Source: Fragum whitleyi (taxonomy: Eukaryota; Mollusca; Bivalvia; Cardiida; Cardiidae). Taken from it: a DNA stretch of 64,000 bases. Position 1 is the first letter of the stretch, and each line of letters begins with the position of its first letter. Location: NCBI GenBank assembly GCA_948146395.1, contig OX411556.1, positions 2,906,001 through 2,970,000 of the forward strand, read 5' to 3'. Below the pieces are notes generated by a model. It searched no databases, was not told where the DNA came from, and saw only the letters and a program-made list of their open reading frames with translations. Position numbers and translations under genes: made by a program. Below, one piece after another: positions 46,256 through 57,754 of the stretch.

Positions 46256-46686
46256 TACAGTTAGCTACATCGTGAAATTGACATTCATCTCAATGAAAAC
46301 CATACTAAATCGCTCACTCAGCGCTCGATTCATTCATTACAAACACTCAGTCAAACCTTTCAAAAACGCTCAAACCCATTGGAAAATATTGAATCAAAAA
46401 CGTGATTCAAAATAAAATTTATTTATTAATCTCCAACAGGAGGAAATGAAATAAATGAATGAATGAATGAATGAATGAATGAATGAATGAATGAATGAAT
46501 GAATGAATGAATGAATGAATGAATTAGTTAATGATATCTTAATTTTGTTCATCCTGAACAAAATTTGCGATATAGGATTACTTCCCCCTAAATTCACTCA
46601 AAACTCGCTCCACTCACTCATTCAATGTCATTCCTAAATCATTCCAAATCATTCATCTTGTCAATTTCACGATGTTATTAACTGTA
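46256..46686 (+). mobile_element. M1 MITE copy 21, subfamily B, with microsatellite
   Basis: TACAGTTAGCTACATCGTG and ACGATGTTATTAACTGTA ends. A (GAAT)n array at 46455-46524 replaces the left arm of the central palindrome; the palindrome's inner and right parts follow. Confidence 0.9.
46455..46524 (+). repeat. (GAAT)n microsatellite
   Basis: About 17 near-perfect tetranucleotide units within M1 copy 21. Confidence 0.97.
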
Positions 46687-47059
46687 TCGGAGTTCCACAT
46701 GTCAGGCGAAAAGGGGTCATTTGGATAATTAATTAAACGAAATGATCTCCGCTGTCCATAAAATTCAATTCGACATTAAAATCGTTCAATTAGTTAAAGA
46801 TAGTTCTTAACGCCATTTCCATAATGTTTTCAGTGCGCAAATTAGAACGGCTATAGTTATGTTGTCTTTTAACGACGTGTCCTTTATTTCTATCCTTGAC
46901 AACACAGATTGAGATTTTTTAAGACAATTTTTGCAATGGTTTTAGTGTGCAGATTTAAAAGGATGTACTCAGGTCGTTTTTGCGAGTTGCCCATGCGTTG
47001 TAGGATGAACATAGAAATCTAGCTAAAAAACATGTTAAACAGAACAGATCAGTGATAAA

Positions 47060-47311
47060 TGTGACCCGTCAAGCGAGAAGGGACCAACTTGGAAATCTGT
47101 AAAACAATTTTTCGAAAAAGAGATTGTGTCTAATACAGGCCAACCAGAGGTCATGTTTGAAAAATGCTTTCACAGGAAGGTAGATTGGTCATCCTAGATT
47201 CATAAAATAAGCATGGTGCAAATGTTTCGATCCTAGTCAGTTTTTGCAGTCTGACCATGGCCGACACTTCATGCACTACTCCGATGGTCCATCTTTGCTT
47301 GACGAGTCACA
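47060..47311 (+). mobile_element. E-family MITE 2
   Basis: GTGACCCGTCAAGCGAGAAG at the left, GCTTGACGAGTCAC at the right. It shares CCAACCAGAGGTC, GGAAGGTAGATTGGTCA and the CAGTCTGACC motif with copy 1. Confidence 0.88.
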
Positions 47312-47435
47312 AATATAAAGATTAAATGGAGGAATAATGATGGTATATGGTAAAGAAAAAAGAAAAGAATTTGCAATGCGATCAGAAAAAAAAAATAAAT
47401 AAAAAATGATAAAAAAAAACAAAACAAAACAAAAA

Positions 47436-47521
47436 ATTACACCCCGCTTTGTGTGTTAACTTACATGCAAAGCGGGGTATAATTTCAAAACAGTTTACAC
47501 CGCTTTGTCACCCTGAATGCT
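47436..47521. repeat. D-family hairpin 5
   Basis: ATTACACCCCGCTTTGTGTG pairs with GCAAAGCGGGGTATAAT. The outer right arm CGCTTTGTCACCCTGAATG is present and the outer left arm is replaced by an A-rich run. Confidence 0.82.
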
Positions 47522-48085
47522 AGAATGGTCTTTCAATAATCTTAGTATCTTTATCATTAATCGAATATTCAAAATCCAATTCTCTATTTCAAAATGTTAG
47601 AATCTGTATTGGGCCTTTTTGCCCACGATTTTAGGCCTTTGAAAGCATTTGTTAACATTTCGATTTTTCATTCATATATATATATATATATTTAAAACAC
47701 TTTTTGTCAGTGCAATATCTACATCTGTCAGTGCATACGTCCTTCCGTCAATTATGGACGGGTATATGTGAAAATTTCACAGAATGTTCCTAATTACGCG
47801 TCCATGTGCATGTTCCCAATATGGAGACATCATACTGTGCCGTAGAAAAAAGGTCCTCTTTATAAAGGTTACCTGTGGTGGGGTACATGTTGACATAGGC
47901 GCTCTTGCTGATATGCCAATGCATGTAGATATCACGTTTTCATTCTTGAAATCTGAGAATTTCTTTAAGCTGTACATATGGCTCTATAATAAAACCCAAA
48001 GGGTAAACGTGCCGGCAAATGCGAACACATCCAGTCGATAAGTCAGCAAAACATCATATCTTGAGATTGTATAGTTTTGCAATTT
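47522..48085. other. Intergenic DNA
   Basis: AT microsatellite near 47674. Overlapping open frames of 66 and 85 codons on opposite strands have no recognised domain. Confidence 0.3.
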
Positions 48086-48089
48086 GGAG

Positions 48090-48155
48090 TGAGTGATCAA
48101 AGGTCAATTTTGTCTAAACAGGTATAGAGAAAATTGACCTTTGATCAATCACGTA
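48090..48155. repeat. Foldback hairpin
   Basis: GTGATCAAAGGTCAATTTTG pairs with AAAATTGACCTTTGATCAAT around an AAACAGGTAT loop. Confidence 0.85.
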
Positions 48156-48159
48156 AACT

Positions 48160-49515
48160 TGAGCATCTATATATGGTTCGATATTTTTGTAGCCAATCGA
48201 CGATAATTGGGCAACTAATAAACATCGAAACTTGAATTTAAATTTTGCAGTTACTGAACGGCGATTTCTACCTTAGACTTTGTGACCTTTGCGCATATGT
48301 AAGTATCGTAAATTGCTTGTGACCCACCTCGCAAAAAAGAGTCACAATGGAAAAACCGTAAATTGTACATTTGAACCGACAATTCCAGTAAAGATTAACG
48401 GGACGCATTTCGAAAACAGGTACATGGGAAGGCATAGCAATTATTATAGATTCGGAAAGTCACCAAAACGAACAGATTCGAAACTGGACAGCTTGGGTAG
48501 CTACGCAATCTGACGGTGTTTATACTTTTCGCACTACCTATCATTCGCCACGAAATGAGCCGCATATATTTTACGCTACTTTCTATCCAAGATGTGCATC
48601 TGTCATATTTTGCAAGATGTGCATTACATCGCTCGTTATCCATGACAGACAGTATTCGAGCAATGCCTCACGTTGAAAAACACATGGAGCTTATCCAAAC
48701 AAATCAGTCATTTCTAAGCATACTACAAATTATGAAGCTTCAATAGTAATTTGGTGCAGCGTTGTTAAATCCGTGTCAGGAATATCATGACATATGTGCA
48801 ACATTATAAACGTAGTTATATGAGTCCTTTAGGCATTTTTACGTTTTGCCATTTTGCGTGCCTCTCAGTCTTCTTTAAAAAAAATGCCACATGGTTCACA
48901 AAGTATTTTTTTCGTCCAAGCAATTCCATGAATTAGTGATACGTGGAAAGAAGAAAAGATTTCGCACATCAGTACGCATGCTCATATTCTAGAGTTTTAA
49001 TAGTCGCTGCCCATTTAGAGTGTCTCTCCAAAGAAGCAAAGAGTAAGGGGATTTACCTTAAACTTTACTTTTATGAGAATACTACTTTTTATACTCAGAT
49101 ATTTATATAGATCCGCAATTACAATTAAGTATCGAGAGTAAAGCTGAGTCGAATACAAATGTGAAACCGGGTCCTAAAGATCTCGTTGACCGCTGGTACT
49201 CGATAGAACCCGATATCGGATTAATGTGCATATATTTAATTTATCAACTAATTACATTGGCGGATCCAAAATAAATGCGAAATGGGTTCAAAAATTCCTA
49301 TTCTGACATGATTTAAAGAGACGCTGATGTCGCCAGTATGTGACTCGCAAATAACTAGCAAGGACTCTCAACACGAACTGATGGGAGTCCGTAAGACCAA
49401 TTGGAAGTCAACTTCAGACAATGTTTGGAGACTGTTTTAAACAGTGTTCAATTCTTTTTCCGAAGTTGATCCCCTAAAAGCACATAGTACTTATACAATG
49501 GCAAGGTACACCGTA
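48160..49515. other. Gene-poor DNA
   Basis: Open frames of 74-82 codons on both strands at 48289-48746 have no recognised domain. No gene supported. Confidence 0.3.
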
Positions 49516-49862
49516 AATTAAATGAAATTAAAGGGAGGTAATCCAATAACGCTTATTTTGTTCAGGATTAACAAAATGGGCGATATTCATTTCTTCCCTT
49601 CAACAAAACACACGGAATTTTCCTTTTGTGGTTCCCCGTGAACGAAACAGACACTTTAAGTCCACACCAGCTCACACAATTGTCGAAAGAAAGGATCGAT
49701 TTGAATTTATTGTGATCGCCTTGAACGATTTTTTAAAGTGTTTTGTAATGATTTTGGAGCGTATTTGATCAATTTTGAGTGAGTGTTTGGAATGAATGCA
49801 TGGAGCGCTTTGTGAATGATCTAGAGCGATTTTTGATCGGAATGAGTGTCAATTTAAGGACG
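49516..49862 (-). mobile_element. M1 MITE copy 22, right arm missing
   Basis: Central palindrome at 49530-49598, then reversed A-type middle (CCTTTTGTGGTTCC) and left arm (GAGTGAGTGTTTGGAATGAA), to GTGTCAATTTAAGG. The right arm and both perfect termini are absent. Confidence 0.82.
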
Positions 49863-51544
49863 ATTGCTAGAATTAATTTTCTGAGATAGATTTTTTTGAT
49901 TTTTTTCATATTTTGTAGATTAAAGTATGCCGATAGCAAAAATGGAAAGAAAAAAGGGGGTCATCGAATCAGATTTTTCGTAAAACGTCATAGAATGGCA
50001 TAGGTATCGAGTAAACTTTTGTCCGACTTTTCGCCGATTTTCATTTCTTGGTAATTATATAAAACCGTAACACAATCAAATCTAATCAAACAACTTATAT
50101 CAATTTTATTTTAATTTTATAGATAGGGAGTTATTTGCACTGAGTCTAATTATCGATTGCACTGAGTCTAATACACAATTATCGATTGAAGGGAAAAATG
50201 ATGATTTTTTACGTATTTTTTCCCCAGTGCGTAAAAACTGGTATATCGAAAATGAACGAGAATATTTTCAAAATTTAAGTTTTGATCAAATTTCTCAAAA
50301 ACTCTGAGATAGAAAATTTTATTCTTTTTCTATATTTTGTAGATAATTGTATGTTCGTGCGATATTGATATAAAAAGGTATGGTAACCATGCTATTTTTT
50401 GAGAAAAAATGCAAAATTCTTCTTCACCCAGTTTTGACGCTAAGGAAAAAAATCACTCCAAATTCTTTTTCTCGTACCAATTTTATGTACAAAATCAATG
50501 ATATTCAATCCTGCTTAAATCAATCGATTATGGAGTTGAATTCCTCAACAGTTAGGGTATCACTTTGTTTTGCGTCAACGAATCTCAAGGTCAAATCATA
50601 TGAAAAGGTCAAGGTCATATGTCAAGGCCAACGTTACATAAATCACGCAAAAATCTAGTGTTTTCAAAAATCTTCAAGCCTGTTGAAAATAGAATACTCA
50701 CATATTGAATAATAATTGATCTTGTCAATAAGCATCATCAAATTCCCTGATCGAAGTCATATGATGAGATCAAGGTCATCTATCTCGCTCACACCCCCAT
50801 ACCCCAACAAAATTTCAAATACGCCCAGGTCTGTTAAAAAATAATCCAGACATTGAAAACTAAAAATCTGACAAGATCATTTGACAACGACAGATCGATT
50901 TTCAAGGCCAACCTTTCAAAAATTAACCCCGTCAAAATGAAATACGACGGTTCCATGTAGCTATCGGATATACGACTGATAACGTTGTTTGATGTCTGAT
51001 TATGCGCGGGAACGTTAACGTCACAAATACCTACAAAAAAGACGCTGACATCATATCCTTTATTTCTATAAAATAAAATGGCTTCGATAATTTATAAAAT
51101 TATGTTTTTGTGATAGGATTAATTAATCGTCTTCATGAAAGCACTATCCGCGAAATATAGAAATTTAGAGGGTTTTTGCAGTGTTTTTGTTACGTCCGAG
51201 ATAAGTGTGGAGCGCATACTCCTTTTTGAAGAGTTCGATGCGCAAGAACGAACTCCCGAAATCGTCCTTACCGATGTTTTAAACTGTAGCGGGTAATGGT
51301 TCTGGACTGGGGTAGGAACGGTGTTTGAACCGATACCCAGGTACAATAGTACTCGTCCCAGCGCCAATCGAAAAACCGTTATCACCTATCATATTAAATG
51401 ACGATGACTGGATATGTTAAAACATCAAAGAAAGGCCTGCGATTTTGGAGCCTGTTTTACTTAACACCTTGCGATAAATTTTTACGTGAGTCAAAAATTC
51501 TATGTACGTCTACATTATTAACTTAACATAAATATGAAATTCTG
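49863..51544. other. Gene-poor DNA with TCAAGGTCA words
   Basis: TCAAGGTCA or close variants occur near 50587, 50608 and 50782. CpG-containing sequence with AACGTCAC and GTTACGTCCGAG lies at 51000-51330. No gene supported. Confidence 0.3.
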
Positions 51545-51665
51545 ACATACATTATCTCATTGGAATTGTCTTCTAAAGACGATTCCATCGAAATATTGCA
51601 AGGCAGAATCTAACCATGAATGAAAACACCAGGTACGATTTGTAATTTTGACTTACGATTAATTT
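51545..51665 (+). repeat. Dispersed repeat, inverted partner of 14986-15115
   Basis: GAATTGTCTTCTAAAGACGA, TATTGCAAGGCAGAATCTA and CAGGTACGATTTGTAATTTT match the other member in reverse complement. Confidence 0.75.
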
Positions 51666-51886
51666 TTTCGTAAGAAGTTTAGTAAAACGGGCCCCTGGTA
51701 CTTGTTTAACATGTCAGAAAGTCAAATTCAATGCGGGGTATCATAGCTGATGCGGCTGGGTATTTCTCTCAAGAGAAAATGGCCCATATTGATTCAAATA
51801 AAATGTAACAAAGTAAAATTAAAAAGGTTTCGTCCCTGCAGGATGGAACACATTCCTCTTTCAGAATTATGAAAATTAAGGTTTAA

Positions 51887-52052
51887 TTAAGGTTAGTGGA
51901 ACCGTAATATTTTCGCAACATTTCGAAACTCACAATATTTCACAATATAAACCGCGGTTTCCTATTGATATCATTAGGAATCCCCGGTTAACACTATTTA
52001 AGTTCATGAGTTCCAAAAACGTTGCAGAACTATTATTGTTTCAATTCCTTAA
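51887..52052. repeat. C-family palindrome 4
   Basis: TTAAGGTTAGTGGAACCG at the left, CAATTCCTTAA at the right; core CCTATTGATATCATTAGG. Confidence 0.82.
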
Positions 52053-52694
52053 TTATTAAGATTGTCACAGTAAAGAAATATAGCGAAACCCCACCAATCT
52101 ACGGATGGGAACAATGCCACCATATGTTTATAATTGCAATCTAATAAAATAAAGAATTTTGATTGGTTTAAATCGCATCACGTGGGGAAATCCATTGCAC
52201 TTTATTTCTGTATAAAATGCAATAGGTCTATCGGGAAACCCCCGACCTTCGATCTGCATGTCCTGTGTTTTAGGAACTCGAAAACCCCTCGTTCCCCTTC
52301 CATATCGTAATATTGATATTTAATATATTAGAAATTAAGATATTTTCGAAAGAATTTATGATTAAAAGCATGCAGCTCAGATTCTGAGTCGATGTTTACA
52401 GCGAGTCGACGAAGACCACCAAGCAACCCTCTCAGCTAAGCCCGATCACGATAGTTTCGGTTTAAAATGCAGAATAACTTGTCAAATTATGTTTAGATCA
52501 TAAGTACCTCTACGAATGTCAAAATGTCGTTTATTTGTGTACCATTTGTTTAACTTTACGCCGTTTAACTTCGATAGCGAGAAAACAAAAAATACACGAT
52601 CTAAAAATAGATTGTGTAATACACGCAGAAAAGTAGACTCGAAACTTTAATGTTAAGCCGAGTTTTTTAATAGTTTCTTAAACCAAGAGGATTG
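52053..52694. other. Intergenic DNA
   Basis: No gene or repeat recognised. Confidence 0.3.
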
Positions 52695-52960
52695 CAATTA
52701 CAAGGGCAGAGTGTCTTTTTCACAGCGTTTATAGGGGTATAAAGTGCAATTGCCTTACCACATGGCTTAAACATACAGTACGGAACATCAGGAATTTGAC
52801 AATCCGATTGGGACGTGATTGAACGCTGAGCGGTGATTGAACGTTTATGAATGATCGTGATTGCCCGCTGAACGTTTTTTCTTCTGATTGGATTGAACGC
52901 TTTCTATGCTAAATCCGACCGTTCAATCAAATTGATCGCTGCGTTCAATCATTCAATTAA
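52695..52960 (+). mobile_element. Left inverted repeat of a 6.2-kb interval (M2 end)
   Basis: GAGTGTCTTTTTCACAGCG, GGGGTATAAAGTGCAATTGC and TACAGTACGGAACATCAGG recur inverted at 58811-58901 and its flank. Inside the TACAG terminus the sequence is rich in TGATTGAACGCTGA words. The TACAG...TTTGACA end resembles M1 termini in form but not in sequence. Confidence 0.72.
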
Positions 52961-53754
52961 AAACATAAATAACGAAAGAAATTAAACGAAATATGAAAAT
53001 TATATTTTTCCAAGCATATTTTTTTAATTTATCCGCAGGGGTCCACAGCAAATTACCTACTATTATGTTGTAAAGATTATTTCCCTTGAATAAAAAGCCG
53101 CCATTTACACACGCAACTGAACTCTAATTAAAAAAAAACTTTTTGGAAAAATTCTCATGTTTCCAGATTTTAATCTTGAAAACAATTGGCTGGAGTTAAA
53201 ATAAGCTTCGTTAAGACTGGACATTGATCTAATTTAAGAATACTAGGATCGCCAAAGAAATCGACAGTTGATTATGATGTCACTTTTTCGGACCTCAAAC
53301 CTTTCGACCTGTCGACTTAACTGCATGTGGTCATTAAGCCTACTGGATGCCGTTGACTAGTCGGGTCGCCAACGATAGTGGCTGATTCCAAAGTGAAGTA
53401 AACAGGTCAGAAAAGAATATAAAACTCTGTGTCTGTGATGTTAAAAAAGGAATCCCGAGCCAACCAGATGATTAGACTTAGCCCGGTCCATTCACAGGGC
53501 ATTGCATCGAAAGAATAAATTAGATGTCAACTTATCAGAAATTTGTCTTCAATTTCATCAACTATTCTACATAAAGTCATCAGTGATGCCTCACCAAAGC
53601 AAACAGAGTGTTTATGTGACAGTAGCTTAAGCAAAAGAGGAACATACACTTTCTATCAGTTGATATATATTTGTCACATCTATCGCATTACAGTCAATAG
53701 TTCAAAAATTAAAGGAAAATGCATATAAATAAGCAACGTTTGAAATAAAATAAG

Positions 53755-53872
53755 GCCCGGTTTGTCTGATATGGGGTCGGTTTGACTATTTTTTGGGGGC
53801 CGGTATGACCGTATTGGGGCCTGTTTGACCATGGGACTGGTTTGACGAGGAGCCGGTTTGGCTGGTTCCCTA
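53755..53872 (+). repeat. Degenerate minisatellite, about 20-bp unit
   Basis: Six diverged units of the type GGGGCCGGTTTGACYRT, of length 16-22 bp. Confidence 0.75.
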
Positions 53873-53997
53873 TCTATCTACTGCCTATTTCCCCTTTCGG
53901 ATATTACTAGCAAGTGTGTGTCTGTGCTGAATGAAAACAGTTAGTCATTGGTTAGGGTGCCAGATACATTTATTTCAGATTGTGACAAAAAGCTGGG

Positions 53998-54117
53998 TGA
54001 ACTTGGGCTGGCTACTAAGTGCCAATTAATTAACACCTTGATGACATTTGGGCTTGAACCACTAACTTCCAGGTCAAGAATCAAGTTCCTTTACCACAAT
54101 GACACTGAGTGAGATAC
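53998..54117 (-). mobile_element. tRNA-derived SINE-like sequence
   Basis: Minus strand AGTGTCATTGTGGTAAAGG (A-box region) and TTAGTGGTTCAAGCCC (B box). Confidence 0.5.
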
Positions 54118-54200
54118 ACTGTTTTATCCAAAGTGAATGCTAGAATTAGCTCTAGTTATAATCTCTCACATAATTTACCTCAAATATTTTACAATTCGAC

Positions 54201-54350
54201 TAAAAGTGGTCAATCTATGCTGTTTGTGACTCATAACATTTCATAATGTTAACCTAGATTCCAAATGAAATCATTAGGAAACCTCGGTTTAACTTGTTAA
54301 AGTTCATGCCTCCTGAAATGTTGCGGAACTTTTACGAGTCCACTATCTAA
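54201..54350. repeat. C-family palindrome 5
   Basis: Core AAATCATTAGGAAACCTCGG, right arm GTTGCGGAACTTTTACGAG and TCCACTATCTAA. Left arm diverged. Confidence 0.75.
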
Positions 54351-54770
54351 ATAGGGTTCCTTGTGTAAAATCTTAGCAGAATCATAATAAAAGGGCATCA
54401 CGTAAAAGTCTGAGGCAGAGCGATGTTTGGCGTATTTTGTAATGGCAGAGTGTTTCGGATTTGGTGAATATTGATACAGAATCGACAGAGTGGAGCCAAA
54501 TGATGTCTAGGAAATTCTGGAATGTTTACATTTTTGCCCCTTATGAAAGATGTATGATGCTGTTTTATGACTAAAAATGGAACCGTAAATGCATTTTAAA
54601 AGCAAATTATCCACTATCTTCGATTTATAACATAAACATTATCTGGGGAAAACCTTGTTAGGGTGGGGAAATTTGTTTGGGAGGGGAAAAGGTCCATTTT
54701 TGGGGAAAAATCGCCGAGGGGAAGGGGCCGATATTCAGCCCCAGTTTCTCAGTAAAAATACACCTGCAAA

Positions 54771-54855
54771 TGATAATCAATAGGAAACCTCGGTTAACAT
54801 TGTTAAAATTCATTGCTTTGAAGTGTTGTGAAACTATTACGGGTCCACTACCTTC
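54771..54855. repeat. C-family palindrome 6, right half only
   Basis: TAGGAAACCTCGGTTAACAT through ACTATTACGGGTCCACTACC. Confidence 0.82.
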
Positions 54856-55948
54856 AAACCAATACTGATCTGGCAAAATATTGATCCATGTTGGACTATA
54901 CACTCTGCATTGACTGAGCAAGATGGTAACATTTTTAGTAGAATTCTAAATACAGAAAAGCCATATTACTTATCTTTAAAATTGAATTTCAATTGACCTG
55001 GGGTATGTTTTTTAGGTTGATGAATTTCAAGATTTATTTTAATTTTTTAATCAGAATATCTCTGACTGCTATGTAGAATTTCAACTGAATTGCTCGGGAT
55101 ATTCCGATTAAAAATCTTAAGATATCTTCAAAATCTTAATCTATAAAACACACCTCTTTGCTTGATCATTATTGTTTTATCAAATGCTTTTTTTCAACTA
55201 TTGATTGAATTTATCATTTGGACAAGAGACAAAATTAACAAGTTTAATTGTACTGTTGTTTCACTCTGAAATTGAATTTTATCTGTAACAAATTAATCAA
55301 ATGAAAAAGTTTGAGTTTAGTTTAAACTCTGAGACTTCACTTCCTGCTATTCACAATTTGACTTTATAGTAGGGTAGAATGACTCATTGATATGGAAAGG
55401 AAGGTGCTACTTAAGAGAATAAAGAATCAGATAGGCAGTTATTAAAAACAGTTTATGTATTAATAAAACAGTTCATATACAGATTTTTTTAGGGATTTTT
55501 GTTTGGTATGTCTTGTTTATAGAATTAAATAAATGTAATTACACTCTATTATGCATTTGGTAAATATTTGGTCCAATAAAAGGTTCAAATCCTTTTGTTT
55601 TGAACATTTCTACAACAAGAAATACATGTGCTGATCCTGAATTTTTAGTGAAGTAGTTGCTATAGCCTTGGTTGTCGTCTTGCATGACCTTTGACATTTT
55701 GTGATATCTATGGTATTCCTAAAGGTATTGAATTGAAACTTGTCTCATATTTTCTCTAACCAAAGAACCAACTCTACTGCCAAGATGTATAAATCTAGAT
55801 GCATATTTTGCAAATTGTGCCCCTGTTTTGACAATTTTTTTCACCAACAGCCAAGCATAGGCACCCACATGTGGTGCTTTTGTTTTCCATGAGAGCAGCA
55901 CAAACATAGTTGTCTATTAATCAATTTATCAGTTGGTGAGCAAAACAT
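54856..55948. other. Gene-poor AT-rich DNA
   Basis: No gene or repeat recognised. Confidence 0.3.
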
Positions 55949-56113
55949 TTAAGGTAATGGACCTGTAAAAGATCCGCAATGTCTCGGAAGTAATGATCTT
56001 TAACAATGTTAACCGAGGTTTCCTAATGATTTTCATTAGGAAACCTCGGTTAACATTGTGAAAGATTATGAGTTCCGAAATGCTGCAGAACTATTATGGT
56101 TGCACTACCTTAA
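55949..56113. repeat. C-family palindrome 7, best copy
   Basis: TTAAGGTAATGGACCTG at the left and GGTTGCACTACCTTAA at the right. The central 50 bp (AATGTTAACCGAGGTTTCCT and its complement around AATGATTTTCATT) is a nearly perfect palindrome. Confidence 0.92.
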
Positions 56114-56488
56114 GCTAAACCTCAAATGAGGTAGCATTTTGGTCACCCACTGATGATATATTTGTATAAATGTATTTCAATGTAATTTTTTTGTCCTGAT
56201 ATCCCCCCACTGGATCCGCACATGGGAAATAGCTCATCAATGCCAATGGCCATTACCCTTCTTATGCTAAGTATAAATCCAGGCTAAATTACACTAGCTT
56301 TAAGGCAAAGAGCTGAATGTCTCTGAAAGAAAAATCATCCAACAAATTTTGTCTTGAAAATTTAGTCTCAACACAGTTCTTAGTTAAAAAGATGGTGTAG
56401 ACTAAGATCAGACTGCACATATGTTCAGGATGATCCTTGCCTATATCTCCTGTCAAAATGGGAATTTCCAGGTTCAGATTGAATTGGA

Positions 56489-56650
56489 TTAAGGTAGTAC
56501 ACCCGTGATAGATACACAACATTTTGAGAGTAATGAACTGTAACAGTGTTAACTGAGGTTTCCTAATGATTTTAATTATGAAACCTCTGTAAACATTGTG
56601 AAAGATCATGAGTTCGGATATGTGGAGGAACTATTAAGGGTCCACTACCT
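56489..56650. repeat. C-family palindrome 8
   Basis: TTAAGGTAGTACACCCG at the left, AAGGGTCCACTACCT at the right; core GTTTCCTAATGATTTTAATT. Confidence 0.88.
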
Positions 56651-56825
56651 CTATACAAATCATGGCCATATTTAGCATGTGTTGTATGTGACTGAAGGAT
56701 ATGTGAAATATATTGTCATCACAACTATATAGGCGGATGTATTTGGGTAACTGCTGTGGTAGTGTATCCGACACCAATTCATTTGCTACTAGAGCCAACG
56801 TCCTTTCCTACAAGTTGTTCCCCAG

Positions 56826-57131
56826 AATGGGTTGATATGTTTTGTTTGCATGGGGTTTAATACCACTTTCAATATTAGTGCAGTTATATTATAGTTGGCC
56901 AGTGCACCAACTCATATCCTTTCTCACACCAGTAAAACCTCAACATTTCTTGTGAGCCACTAGCAGCTCATTCATCTAAGGCGTGCTACATTATTATCGT
57001 AAGTAAAATATCATTAGCCGTTGACTCTAATTTAATCAATATTGACGGATGAAATTTGGCTGAGCCGGGGTTCTAACTCGCTACCCCATGTTTGACAGCC
57101 CTGCGTTACTGCTAGGCTTAGCCACTGTGGA
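56826..57131 (-). mobile_element. tRNA-derived SINE
   Basis: Minus strand CCACAGTGGCTAAGCCTAGC (A-box region) and GCGAGTTAGAACCCCGG (B-box region), then a body related to 28438-28706 ending near ACCACTTTCAATATTAGTGC. Confidence 0.72.
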
Positions 57132-57345
57132 TTAATAATCATAAACCTATGTGGGATAACAGGTAGAAGCTATGAAGGGATCTAATGGTAGTGCTTGAAA
57201 AGCTAAAAAGATTCTAAGATTGTTAAAAGCAGTGTTAACCCCCTTTCTAACACACAAATTGTTGGGTCCCAGGCCCAATCTCTGATGGTGGCATCCATCA
57301 AATTTGACTTTCTTCTCCCAGCTGATGGTTCAGAAAAGGTCTTGT

Positions 57346-57754
57346 GTAACGGCAAATCACATTGTGAAATTGACATTCATCTAGATCAAAACCAATCGAA
57401 ATCACTCGCCTAGTGCTCAAATATTTCATTCCTAACACTCACTCCAATCAATTTAAAACCCTCCAAAATCATTGAAAAAAACACTTTGAATCTGTGCAAA
57501 ATAATCAGCATTCCAATAAAATGATTGTATGATTTTTTAAGCCTGTCGTTGGTTTTTAAAGGGTCTGATTTGTCTGTAAAGACACAAATCCAGAAAAGTT
57601 GGTAGATCTTTTAACGGGAGGTAATCAATTGGCACTAATTTATTGTCGATTTTGTTTTACCTCCCTTGAAAATCAATCTAATTTTGCTCATCACACTCAT
57701 TCAATTTCATTCTAAGGTCATTCAATTTTCAATTTCCAGATTCTTCTTACTGTA
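57346..57754 (+). mobile_element. M1 MITE copy 23, subfamily A, diverged
   Basis: CACATTGTGAAATTGACATT start, A-type middle (GGTCTGATTTGTCTGTAAAG), shortened palindrome at 57616-57667 and end TTCTTCTTACTGTA. Confidence 0.85.

Noticed and set aside
50587..50800. Nuclear-receptor (TCAAGGTCA) response-element cluster
   Set aside because: The words also occur in diverged repeats such as 12245-13080, so they more likely reflect an old repeat than a regulatory element.
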